64,000 nt of DNA. Source: Terriglobus saanensis SP1PR4. GTDB lineage: Bacteria; Acidobacteriota; Terriglobia; Terriglobales; Acidobacteriaceae. Location of the stretch: contig NC_014963.1 of assembly GCF_000179915.2 (NCBI RefSeq), forward strand, positions 4,340,001 to 4,404,000. Reading direction: 5' to 3'. Shown here piece by piece: positions 51,353 to 59,933 of the stretch (the stretch's first letter is position 1; each line of letters opens with the position of its first letter). The translations under genes were made by a program, and so were the position numbers. Under the pieces are notes generated by a model. It was given only the letters and a program-made list of their open reading frames with translations. It was not told where the DNA came from and did not search any database.

Positions 51353-52114
51353 TCATTCGGCGACCTCAACCTCTGTGATCTGACGCAATCTCGCAAGATC
51401 GTCGTCTGAAATGCCTTTGTCAGTCACAATCAGGTCGCATTCGTGGATTCCGCAGAGGCGATAGGTGGCCTCGGTCCCGATTTTGCTGCTATCGACCACC
51501 AGAACTTTGCGCTTTCCCGCCTGAAGCAGTTCGTGCTGGGTGTCGGGGTCGTGAACCATGACGCCGCGTGTGAAAGAGATCGCAGCCGCTCCAAAGATGA
51601 CTGTGCCCGCGAAGATCGAGGACAGGCTCTTTGCCACGGCATGTCCAATAAGGTCGTGACTACTGGCCCGATAGACCCCGCCGGTCAGTTCCACGCGAAT
51701 ACCTTCCGCCGAGGTCAGTTCCTCCAGAACCGCGAGGGAGAAGGTAAAAACAACAACATCACGCCGCGCGCGCAGTTCCCTGGCGACATATAAGGTAGTA
51801 GTTCCCGAATCCAGAACAACCGACTCACCGTCGGCTACAAGCGCGGATGCCGCAGCGCCAATGCTCCGTTTCGCGGCGGACATCTTCTGGAGACGCTCAA
51901 AAAAACTCCGTTCCGCTCCCCGCCAATGTTCGATCCTCGCCCCTCCAGGAATGCGGATGACCTGGCCGGATTCAACAAGTTTCTGCAAATCTCTGCGAAC
52001 TGTCATCTGCGAAACGTGACACGCCTGAGCGATCTCGCTGATGCTGGCGGAGGTGTTTATTTTTAACATTTGAACAATCGAGTCGAGTCTCGATAATTCG
52101 GCAATCTCGTTCAT
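51353..52114 (-). CDS. DeoR family transcriptional regulator
   Basis: 253 residues from the ATG at 52114 (GGAAGTGGG upstream); the frame stays open further upstream to 52252 but that part lacks family resemblance. N-terminal helix-turn-helix LDSIVQMLKINTSASISEIAQACHVSQMTVRRDLQKLVESGQVIRIPGGA is characteristic. The C-terminal sensor domain has VLDSGTTTLYVAREL, VVFTFSLAVLEEL, ELTGGVYR and VDSSKIG, the sugar-phosphate-binding fold. First gene of the kinase/permease operon and divergent from the TonB receptor gene, so it may control both directions; a phosphorylated sugar is the likely inducer. Confidence 0.92.
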   Translation of the reverse strand: MNEIAELSRLDSIVQMLKINTSASISEIAQACHVSQMTVRRDLQKLVESGQVIRIPGGARIEHWRGAERSFFERLQKMSAAKRSIGAAASALVADGESVVLDSGTTTLYVARELRARRDVVVFTFSLAVLEELTSAEGIRVELTGGVYRASSHDLIGHAVAKSLSSIFAGTVIFGAAAISFTRGVMVHDPDTQHELLQAGKRKVLVVDSSKIGTEATYRLCGIHECDLIVTDKGISDDDLARLRQITEVEVAE

Positions 52115-52403
52115 CGCTACCCACTTCCAAGGACGGACTAGAAACAGTACCGCCATCTTACGGTATTTCCAAGCTATGGAGGCGGGAAGCGCACGGAAGG
52201 GGCTCTTGTCCATTTCTTCATCGAATTGTAATTTCATGTGAAAATTTATCATTTTAGCGCCAAAATTCGTCCCTTATTAACACAAGATTGCTACTTTCAA
52301 TTCATCTCTGCTGCTCAGGCTTGGGCGCTCACATGATCTAGAGGCTTCGATCGCTCATGGTTCGCACATAACGCACGAAAGACTTTCATGTTTTGAGGTA
52401 TCT

Positions 52404-55400
52404 ATGAATCTTCTCTCCTTTGCATCTCTTGCCATTGGCCATCAACGACAACGTTGTACTGCCCCAGAACCTCATGGCAACGGCGACCGAGCGCTCTATC
52501 GAGTGATCGGTCTGGCCTTGCTCCTTATCTTTTTGCTTTCGGGTCGTCCGCTTCACACCCAGACCTTCTACGGTTCCATCAGCGGAGTCATCAAGGACCC
52601 CAGCGGTGCTGTGGTGCCCGGCGCTGCTGTCGTCGTGCGGGAAACGACCTCGACAACCGAATACAAAACCGTTACGAACAAGAGCGGAAGCTATCGTGTT
52701 TCATTTTTGAAGCCGGGAGCCTACGTCCTCCATGTTGGAAAGGATGGCTTTGCTCAGTTTGCCAGCGGCGAACTGAATCTCGTGCTCAACCAGGAACTCG
52801 TCGTCGATGGCGCATTGCGCGTCGGTGCGAACTCTGAGGTTGTGACGGTTACAGACGCAGGAAGTGCGCTCAACGATACCAACGCCCAGATCAGCGGAGA
52901 GTTCACCAACAGCGAACTGGTTGACCTGCCAGAGAGCACCGGCAGCAAGGGTGCCAACGAGTTTCTCATTACCAAGGCCTTTGCCGGTGCTTCCAGCACA
53001 AGTCAGGACTATTCCAACGTCAATAATCTCTCCCTCGGCGGGGGCAGGCCGGTCACGAACCCCATCATCATCGACGGTCTTCCAAGCAATATGGGAACCG
53101 ATGGGACCTATGGTCTTATTCCCACCCCAGATTCGACTGAAGAACTTCAGGTGCTGACAGCGCCTTTCTCAGCGCAGTACGGGCAGAGTGGCGGCGGCGC
53201 AATTCTCACGACAACGAAGTCCGGCACGGATCGCTATCACGGTAGCGCCTTTGAGACCTATAACTCTCAGGACCTTATGGCACTGGGCTATTTCACGGCG
53301 CCGGGTACAGTCAAACCAGTCCAGTCTTTCAATTATTTTGGCGGATCCCTCGGAGGTCCCGTTCGGATCCCAAAGGTCTTCGACGGACGTAGCCGGCATT
53401 TGTACTTCTTTACCGACTGGGAAGACACGATCAACAACGCGGTCAGCACAGTGAATACCAACGTGCCTACCATGGCGGAGCGCAACGGAGATTTCTCCGG
53501 ACTGTCACCTCAAAATTCGGCGACTCCTGTTACTGGGGATCCAAACACCACGGTTGTATCCTCCACGGGCAAGATTAGCCGGACGCCGTTTCCGGGAAAT
53601 ATCATCCCTCAATCTCGGCTCGATCCGGTCGGCCTCAAAATCCTTTCGTTCTATCCGCAACCGAACTGTTCGTTTTCGACATTCAACTACTGTCTTACAC
53701 CTACGGCGCACAGTGGCTATCTCTACAATGCCGACCGCATCGACTACAACGCCTCTGACTATGACCACCTCTGGGCGAAGTTTTCGCGCGATGGGCCAAG
53801 AAATCAGCCCACTGTCCTCATCCCGAACGCTGCCAACAACTCTGCCTTTAACGGTTGGACCGACGATCACTACGAGATTTCCTGGAGCCATATCTTTTCG
53901 CCGCGCATCTCGAACGAGGCGCGCGTAGGGTACGTCTCAGAGGTGAACTTCAGCTCGCCATTGCCGACGGATGCAAGCTCAATCGGTCTGCAAGGCGTTC
54001 CCCTTAATCAGTTTCCTACCATCCAGACTTCACTGTTTCCGAACCTCGGCGCCGGGTCCTTCGCAAGGACAAGAGACGGCCACTATATCTTCAATGACGC
54101 AATGATTCTGCAAATGGGACATCACAGCCTTTCCATAGGCGGCGAATTTATGCGCTATGCCTATAGCTACTACACGCCCGGCGTTTTATCGGGGGCGTAC
54201 AGCTTCACTGGGGTTTACACCGGTGCAACTGGGCAAGCTGGATTCGGTTTACCGGATCTTGAGCTTGGCCTAACGGCAGGTGCCCAGATCATGACGACGG
54301 ATACCGTGTTCCATGAAAACCTGAACTACTTCGCCGGTTACCTTCAGGATGACTACAGGGTTTCGACGAAGCTGACCATCAATCTCGGCCTGCGGTATGA
54401 GTTCGATGGACCTTACTCCGAAGTCCACAACAACATGTACAGCTTCAACCCAAATATCATCGACCCGGCGACCCAAAAGCCGGGCGGCATTCAGTTCGCG
54501 GGATTCAACGGAGCTCCTCACAGCCTGATTGCGAACGTGTACACCGGCATTCTTCCACGTGTCGGTTTCAACTACCGTGCCTTTCCTAAAACAGTTGTCC
54601 GTGGCGGATACGGTATCTATGAGTTGCCGAGTATCGGTTACGGCACAACGGGGTTAACTTCGGCATCGACGGTGGCGGCCACTATCGTGAGCGCCAACCC
54701 TACCGTTACCCCAGCCTTTCAACTCTCCCACGGGGTCCCTCCCTACGGTCCCAACGTGGCTCCGAACGGTGAGCCGCTGATTCCATCCAGTCTTACGAAC
54801 CCGAGCTTCAGCCCAGTGCAGCGTCAACTCACCGCCGTACTCCCTTATCTTCAGGAATGGCAGTTCGGCATCCAGCAGGACTTCGGCCATAACTGGATTC
54901 TGGATCTCGACTACGAAGGCAACCACGGCGTGCATCTGCCGACCGTACTGCCGACCAACCAGGTCAATCCGGCTGTAGGTCTGGGCAAAATCAACACGCA
55001 GAGCGCGCGCCCCTATCCGCAGTTCCTGACGGTGAGTTACCTGACCAATGGGGCAGCATCGGCTTACGCGGCCTTGCTCGCTACGTTGAGTCACCGCTGG
55101 AGCAACGGTATCTCGGTGCGTGCGGCCTATACCTGGGCGCATACGCTCGACGACGCAGATGGACCTGCGCGTGCTGACGCCGCTCCGATCCAGAACGTCT
55201 ACAACCTGCACGCGCAGTGGGGAACCGCGATGACAAACATTCCTCAGCGCTTCTCTCTGTCGGCAGTGTACGCTCTACCGTTCGGTTCAGGAGGTCACTA
55301 TCTCCGCCAAACTCCCGTCCTCTCTCAGGTGATCGGACATTGGAAGGTGAGCACCTTAGCGCAGTTCCAGAAGGGATACCCATACTTCATCACGCAGACA

Positions 55401-55787
55401 AACCAGTTGGGACTCTTCTCCGGCGGCCAGTACGTGACCCAGGTTGGAAATCCGAACCTGCCTCGCGGATCCCGCACCGTGCAGCAGTGGTTCAATCCGG
55501 CAGCCTTCGCCATCACACCACCGGGTGTTCTGGGGAACGCGCCAAGGGCTGCACTCTATGGTCCTGGACAAAATGTTTGGGATCTTAGCTTGATGCGCGA
55601 TGTTCCCATCCATGAGCGGATGAAGTTTACCTTCCGCGTCGACGCCCACAACGCCTTCAACCATCCTCAGTTCTCCGGTCTCAATACCACGCTTACGACC
55701 GCGAATTTGGCTAATCATACCTTCGGCATGGTGACCGGCGCTCAAGACCCTCGTCTGTTGCTTCTCGTCGGTCGCTTTAGTTTCTAA
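52404..55787 (+). CDS. Oar-like TonB-dependent receptor of the DeoR/GDPD locus
   Basis: 1127 residues; GAGG lies before the ATG. A hydrophobic segment (VIGLALLLIFLLSGRPLHTQT) about 35 residues in acts as signal or the start may be later. A carboxypeptidase-regulatory-like domain (YGSISGVIKDPSGAVVPGAAV ... SGSYRVSFLKPGAYVLHV) follows, then plug text (NNLSLGGGRPVTNPIIIDG, PFSAQYGQSGGGAILTTTKSG) and a large barrel ending LLLLVGRFSF. Clearly different from the module 1 and 2 receptors. Followed 47 bp later by a secreted glycerophosphodiesterase, so it may import its substrate or product. Confidence 0.9.
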   Translation: MNLLSFASLAIGHQRQRCTAPEPHGNGDRALYRVIGLALLLIFLLSGRPLHTQTFYGSISGVIKDPSGAVVPGAAVVVRETTSTTEYKTVTNKSGSYRVSFLKPGAYVLHVGKDGFAQFASGELNLVLNQELVVDGALRVGANSEVVTVTDAGSALNDTNAQISGEFTNSELVDLPESTGSKGANEFLITKAFAGASSTSQDYSNVNNLSLGGGRPVTNPIIIDGLPSNMGTDGTYGLIPTPDSTEELQVLTAPFSAQYGQSGGGAILTTTKSGTDRYHGSAFETYNSQDLMALGYFTAPGTVKPVQSFNYFGGSLGGPVRIPKVFDGRSRHLYFFTDWEDTINNAVSTVNTNVPTMAERNGDFSGLSPQNSATPVTGDPNTTVVSSTGKISRTPFPGNIIPQSRLDPVGLKILSFYPQPNCSFSTFNYCLTPTAHSGYLYNADRIDYNASDYDHLWAKFSRDGPRNQPTVLIPNAANNSAFNGWTDDHYEISWSHIFSPRISNEARVGYVSEVNFSSPLPTDASSIGLQGVPLNQFPTIQTSLFPNLGAGSFARTRDGHYIFNDAMILQMGHHSLSIGGEFMRYAYSYYTPGVLSGAYSFTGVYTGATGQAGFGLPDLELGLTAGAQIMTTDTVFHENLNYFAGYLQDDYRVSTKLTINLGLRYEFDGPYSEVHNNMYSFNPNIIDPATQKPGGIQFAGFNGAPHSLIANVYTGILPRVGFNYRAFPKTVVRGGYGIYELPSIGYGTTGLTSASTVAATIVSANPTVTPAFQLSHGVPPYGPNVAPNGEPLIPSSLTNPSFSPVQRQLTAVLPYLQEWQFGIQQDFGHNWILDLDYEGNHGVHLPTVLPTNQVNPAVGLGKINTQSARPYPQFLTVSYLTNGAASAYAALLATLSHRWSNGISVRAAYTWAHTLDDADGPARADAAPIQNVYNLHAQWGTAMTNIPQRFSLSAVYALPFGSGGHYLRQTPVLSQVIGHWKVSTLAQFQKGYPYFITQTNQLGLFSGGQYVTQVGNPNLPRGSRTVQQWFNPAAFAITPPGVLGNAPRAALYGPGQNVWDLSLMRDVPIHERMKFTFRVDAHNAFNHPQFSGLNTTLTTANLANHTFGMVTGAQDPRLLLLVGRFSF

Positions 55788-55834
55788 CCTCGACTACTTT
55801 CTCAACCACACGACCATTTCAAAGGACGAATATC

Positions 55835-56674
55835 TTGTTCAAACTCTCCGTAAGACTGCTCCTTGGTACTGCCCTCGTGGGCAACGCCGCTTTCGCCCAA
55901 ACGACTTCAACTTCGTACGTCCCCGCAACCGCTTTGGCAGCAGGGCCAGGAAAAATCGTTGCTATCTCGCATCGCGGGGAGCATCTTCACCACCCCGAAA
56001 ACACGATGCCTGCCTTCCAGGCCGCCATCGACGCAGGCGCTGACTACTTTGAACTGGATGTCCGCACCACTTCCGACGGAAAGTTTGTGATCATGCATGA
56101 CAGCACACTGGATCGAACTACGAACGGCACGGGGGAAGTGCATAAACACACGTTCGATGAGATTCGCGCATTAGACGCAGGTGCCAAATTTTCCCCAGCC
56201 TTCGCCAACACCAAGGTGCCGACGCTCGATGAAGCGCTGGCCCTGGCTTATGGCAAAATCAATGTCTACGTCGATACAAAATCCGCGGATCCGCAGCAGC
56301 TCGTGGACACGATCGTCCAACATGACATGCAGGACCATGTCGTCATCTACGGCAACCCTTTCTTCCTTTATGACGTACATAAGATTCGTCCCACGCTACG
56401 CGTGATGCCGGAGGCAATCAGCCCCGACATCTGCAAGTATCTCGACCGGGCGATGCAGTTGCAGGTGATCGCCTTCGACGCAAACGACTTTAAGGATGCG
56501 ACCATCGATGTTGCCAAACAGGCGCATGCTCAAATCTTTGTAGATCGTCTTGGCAATGCCGATACCCCGGAGGCCTGGCAAAAGGCAATCGACCAGGGAG
56601 CGAATGGCATTCAGACAAACCTGCCTGCTGAGCTGGCGGCTTATCTCCGCGAGCATAAACTTGCCACACACTGA
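55835..56674 (+). CDS. Secreted glycerophosphodiester phosphodiesterase (TTG start)
   Basis: 279 residues from a TTG with AAAGGA upstream. Signal peptide FKLSVRLLLGTALVGNAAFAQ. The GDPD domain shows ISHRGEHLHHPENTMPAFQAAIDAGADYFELDVRTTSDGKFVIMHDSTLDRTTNGTG: the catalytic HRG, the metal-binding Glu-Asn and Glu-x-Asp, and the second catalytic histidine in MHD are all present. It hydrolyses deacylated phospholipids to glycerol 3-phosphate and an alcohol in the periplasm. Gene order (receptor, GDPD; divergent DeoR, kinase, permease) suggests a scheme for using a glycosylated or polyol phosphodiester. Confidence 0.93.
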   Translation: MFKLSVRLLLGTALVGNAAFAQTTSTSYVPATALAAGPGKIVAISHRGEHLHHPENTMPAFQAAIDAGADYFELDVRTTSDGKFVIMHDSTLDRTTNGTGEVHKHTFDEIRALDAGAKFSPAFANTKVPTLDEALALAYGKINVYVDTKSADPQQLVDTIVQHDMQDHVVIYGNPFFLYDVHKIRPTLRVMPEAISPDICKYLDRAMQLQVIAFDANDFKDATIDVAKQAHAQIFVDRLGNADTPEAWQKAIDQGANGIQTNLPAELAAYLREHKLATH

Positions 56675-56766
56675 GAAGCAGTTCTTCTCAGTATGGGGCA
56701 GGGAATACATTGAGAGCAGTACGGGCAAATGTCGTATCGCAGATACTGTTGATCGTCGTGGGAAAC

Positions 56767-56796
56767 GACTCACCTGAGCAACCGCTCGGGTGAGTC
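56767..56796 (+). terminator. Strong GC-rich hairpin after the GDPD gene
   Basis: GACTCACCTGAGC (56767-56779) pairs with GCTCGGGTGAGTC (56784-56796), one T-G wobble, loop AACC. About 90 bp after the stop. No T-run, so termination is likely but not certain. Confidence 0.5.
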
Positions 56797-56931
56797 ACTA
56801 CTTGCACTAGGCGTTGAGGCTCTGGAGCGCTTCATTCGGAAAGAGCCTCTGCGGCTCATCCACGAGTGCGTCTTTGGTGTCCTCGCGCTAGAAAGCGAGC
56901 CTATTGATCCGCGGCTGTGAACTGATTACTT

Positions 56932-56972
56932 GCTTGGCAATTGTGCAACAGCCTGCTGCACAATTGCCAAGC
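56932..56972. repeat. 16-bp perfect inverted repeat
   Basis: GCTTGGCAATTGTGCA (56932-56947) and TGCACAATTGCCAAGC (56957-56972) with a 9-nt spacer, in non-coding DNA beside integrase debris. Could be a recombinase or regulator site, or the end of a lost mobile element. Confidence 0.6.
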
Positions 56973-57112
56973 GCTCTCATAAAGGTCGGACGCGACAGAG
57001 ACGGTTCGTACGCCCTTATATCAACGATGTAGATAAGTCTCTCGAAATGGATAAGGGTGCCGATGCTGAAGCGTCCTGAACCGACCGCCTAAACGGAACC
57101 GTTGCTGTCCAT

Positions 57113-57470
57113 CGCTCCGGGAATTCGAGATCTGTGGCCAGCTGATGCAAGAGTCGTTTGTGAAAGTCATCCGCATTGATGAACGTTCCTGCTCATTCCG
57201 GAAAATGAAAGTTTGGGGGATGGATCTGGACACACCTGTCTCCAAAGCAAGAGTCCGTCTACCAGGTTCTCCGGGATATAGATGACTCCCAAACTCCTTC
57301 GAGTCTTCCCCAAGAGCGAATGCTGCCCTTATAGACAGTTCAGTGACCTTCAAAGAAAACTCTCGATCATTGAAACTTTGCCACTTCAAGGCAAACAGCT
57401 CGCTCGGACGAAGAGCGTTTGTCATGCCAAGCTCCAATAAAACACGATCACGAAGACATAGCAGATTGCC
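57113..57470 (-). pseudogene. Middle part of a tyrosine recombinase, inverted and frameshifted
   Basis: The minus strand reads GNLLCLRDRVLLELGMTNALRPSELFALKWQSFNDREFSLKV, including the first catalytic arginine region (ALRPSELFALKW). The same frame then turns to nonsense, while the next frame over resumes with TFINADDFHKRLLHQLATDLEFPE, so there is at least one frameshift. This is the central part of the integrase type whose N-terminus is at 47.9 kb and whose C-terminus is on the opposite strand directly to the right. Confidence 0.65.
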
Positions 57471-57782
57471 GAAGCTGACTTTTCAAGTGATCCGACGGAC
57501 GATCGGGAGTCTTGCTCAAAGAAAGGTACGGTCAAAGATGTCCAAGGTGTGATGCGACATTCGCGAGCAGCAACTACTGCTGACATCTACATGCAAGAGA
57601 TCCCGGAAAGCGTCCGAGCAACAGTAACATCGATCAACGACGAGTTGCGTGGGCACTTTCTTGTTCGTCCTAAATTCTCGATTAATCCCCAAAATTACCA
57701 GTTGACACCCGAAATAAGCCCCAAAAGGATGACCTCTTACCGAGTATGGAAGAGGTCATCGCTATCAACTTCTTTGAAATGA
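57466..57782 (+). pseudogene. C-terminal part of a tyrosine recombinase, frameshifted
   Basis: Plus strand: LPKLTFQVIRRTIGSLAQRK, then after a one-base shift GTVKDVQGVMRHSRAATTADIYMQEIPESVRATVTSINDELR. This holds the second Arg (QVIRRT), the His-x-x-Arg box (RHSR) and the nucleophile Tyr (IYMQ). It joins logically to the end of the inverted piece at 57113-57470 (LEFPE then LPKLTFQ). It points toward tRNA-Ala, as expected for an integrase next to its attachment site, but is not functional. Confidence 0.7.
57728..57760. repeat. Inverted repeat built from the tRNA-Ala core
   Basis: GATGACCTCTT (57728-57738) and AAGAGGTCATC (57750-57760). The right arm with flanks (TATGGAAGAGGTCATCG) copies 16 bases of the nearby tRNA-Ala anticodon-arm region in inverse orientation. 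Likely debris of recombination at the attachment site. Confidence 0.5.
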
Positions 57783-57883
57783 GCGCTTGCAGAAAGCTTT
57801 TGGTAGCAACTTGGTTGCAATTCCAGCTTTACATTGGAAAGCGCGCGATGTCTTCCCTGTAAGTATTTGATTTTTTTGATTTT

Positions 57884-57959
57884 TGGTGGACCTGATCGGG
57901 ATCGAACCGATGACCTCTTCCATGCCATGGAAGCGCGCTCCCAGCTGCGCCACAGGCCC
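57884..57959 (-). tRNA. tRNA-Ala (anticodon GGC)
   Basis: On the minus strand it starts GGGCCTG and ends CAGGTCC-A-CCA (7-bp acceptor stem with one G-T pair, CCA encoded). The anticodon arm CTTCC-ATGGCAT-GGAAG presents GGC. The T-arm GGTTCGATCCC and D-arm GGCGCAGCTGGGAGCGC are normal; 76 nt. Its 3' side faces the integrase debris, and its core is repeated at 31869-31902. Confidence 0.95.
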
Positions 57960-58039
57960 ACTGCTCTCTATTCTCTCTGTTGAAGCCCTACGCGTCAACC
58001 ATCGGCGAAGGAGAGGGAGAGCCGCTAAACTGATCTTTC

Positions 58040-58537
58040 ATGCGCGTCCTCCCACTCTTCGACCCAAAAGCCACTCCACAGAGCTGGAATGAGCGCATGT
58101 CTCCCGGCGAATTTGCCGTCATTTTCTCCAATCTTCAACCCCTCGATCTCCCCAAATCGCCGGTCGCGGTCATCTTCTCTACGCTCTCCGAGGCCGAAGC
58201 CTATGTCACCGCGCAGGTAGAGGCGCTCCCTGCTCTTCGCTGCAGCATCTACGACGACAACGGTCTCGGGCGCGAGCCGATTCGCGTCATCGCCGGAGCC
58301 CAGGGGCACGACAGGAATGTGATCTCCTCGGGTTTCCGCCGCTGGGTCGGAGGCGCGCTCCTCCTCATCGGTCTTATCCTTGGCTTCATCGAGTGGCGCG
58401 CGGACTCCAAGCTAATGTGGGCAGGCACCCTCGGCTCGCGCATCGGCCCCATCGGCTTCATTCTGCTCATCACAGAGCTCGGCATCGTCCTGACCGACCG
58501 CCAGAAGCGCCGCAAAGAGCAGCAACCCCGGCCATGA
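58040..58537 (+). CDS. Small membrane protein of unknown function
   Basis: 165 residues. The N-terminal 95 residues are soluble (GEFAVIFSNLQPLDLPKSPVAVIFSTLSEAEAYVTAQVEALPALRCSIYDDNGLG). Two hydrophobic helices follow (VGGALLLIGLILGFIEW, about 100-120; GPIGFILLITELGIVL, about 133-150), with a basic C-terminus. No family recognised. The stop overlaps the antiporter start (ATGA at 58534-58537), so it may be an accessory or regulatory subunit of that transporter. Confidence 0.75.
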   Translation: MRVLPLFDPKATPQSWNERMSPGEFAVIFSNLQPLDLPKSPVAVIFSTLSEAEAYVTAQVEALPALRCSIYDDNGLGREPIRVIAGAQGHDRNVISSGFRRWVGGALLLIGLILGFIEWRADSKLMWAGTLGSRIGPIGFILLITELGIVLTDRQKRRKEQQPRP

Positions 58538-59763
58538 TGCTCGCGCACTTCCTTCTACAACTCGGCACATTGCTGTTCGTCACGTATACCTGCGGCTGGC
58601 TCTTCCAACGCATCGGCCAGCCACGTGTCGTCGGCGAAATCGCAGGCGGACTTCTTCTCGGCCCACTCGCCTTCGGTTACTTGTTTCCCGGTCTCTCCGC
58701 GTGGCTCTTCGCTCCCGCGACGATGCACCCGCTGGAGATCGCCAGCAACATTGGCCTCGTGCTTTTCCTCTTCGTGATCGGCGCGGAGTTGGATCTCTCG
58801 AAGATTCAGGAAAAACGCGCCGCAATGCTCGCCATCACGCTCGGCAGCGTCGGCCTGCCTTTCCTTTTGGGAATTGGAATCGCAGTCATTCTCTTTCCGC
58901 GTTTCGGCATGCCCAACGCCTCGCGCGTCGGGTTCACGCTCTTCGTCGGCATCGCGATGAGCATCACCGCTCTCCCCGTCCTCGCGCGCATCCTTAAGGA
59001 TCGCGCAGAAGCAGGCCGTCCCCTCGACGCCGCCACAGCGGCCCATGCGCTTCTCGCCGCAGCGGCGAACGATCTCCTCGCCTGGTCCGCGCTCGCCCTT
59101 ATACTCACGCTTGTTCGGGCGCACAGCAGCGTCATCGACGCGGTCCTCCATCTGCTCGTACTCTTTGCCTTCGTGGCCGTCATGCTCTTTGCCGTGAGGC
59201 CACTCCTCTCGCTCCTGGCAAAGCGCTACGCCGATGCTCCCGGTTGGATGTGGCTCCTCGGGCAGGTCGCCCTCGCCTTTCTGAGCGCTTCGATCACCGA
59301 TGCCCTCGGCATCCACGCCTTCTTCGGAGCCTTCCTCGCAGGCCTATGCGTCCCTCGCACGCCGATCCGGGACGTTGCACAGCCGCATATGCTGCAGAAG
59401 TCGTTTCAACCGATCATCTCCGTAACCCTCCCGATCTTCTTTGCCATGACCGGCCTGCGCATGCAGCGAAGCATGTTTCAGACCGGTGGCCCTGCCTGGC
59501 TGGCCGTGATTCTCATTCTCGCCGTCACTGGCAAGATCATAGGTGCCGCCCTCTCCGCCCGTCTCAGCGGCATCTCCTGGCCCTCCGCGACGCAGATTGG
59601 CATTCTGATGAACACACGCGGCCTGGTCGAGCTCATCGTCCTGAACCTCGGCTATCGCGAAGGCATCCTCAGCGGCTCCCTCTTCACCCTCTTTGTGCTG
59701 ATGGCGCTCATCACCACGGCCATGACCGTTCCGCTGCTGAACCTGTCGGAACGCCGCAGCTGA
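58534..59763 (+). CDS. CPA2-family cation:proton antiporter
   Basis: 409 residues from the ATG overlapping the previous stop. Twelve or so hydrophobic helices; helix text RIGQPRVVGEIAGGLLLGPLAFGYLFPG, GLVLFLFVIGAELDLSKI, FVGIAMSITALPVLARILKDR, and AAAANDLLAWSALALILTLV (the Asp of the ND/DD ion-binding pair) are typical of KefB/NapA-type antiporters. It lacks the cytosolic TrkA-N domain of Kef proteins. Exchanges Na+ or K+ for H+ in the inner membrane; ion not deducible. Confidence 0.9.
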   Translation: MMLAHFLLQLGTLLFVTYTCGWLFQRIGQPRVVGEIAGGLLLGPLAFGYLFPGLSAWLFAPATMHPLEIASNIGLVLFLFVIGAELDLSKIQEKRAAMLAITLGSVGLPFLLGIGIAVILFPRFGMPNASRVGFTLFVGIAMSITALPVLARILKDRAEAGRPLDAATAAHALLAAAANDLLAWSALALILTLVRAHSSVIDAVLHLLVLFAFVAVMLFAVRPLLSLLAKRYADAPGWMWLLGQVALAFLSASITDALGIHAFFGAFLAGLCVPRTPIRDVAQPHMLQKSFQPIISVTLPIFFAMTGLRMQRSMFQTGGPAWLAVILILAVTGKIIGAALSARLSGISWPSATQIGILMNTRGLVELIVLNLGYREGILSGSLFTLFVLMALITTAMTVPLLNLSERRS

Positions 59764-59933
59764 ATCCACGCCAGCCTTGTTAGAATCAAATAACTGATGC
59801 GTAACGCCCTCCAGCACGCCTGTTGTCGCTGTCTCTGTTGTAAGAGCCGTTAGCTGATCCGCGCAGTGTGCCTAAAGCAAAAGTCTCCGAAACCGGCGAC
59901 CGCATCTCCCAAACAAAACCCAGAAAGCCACCC

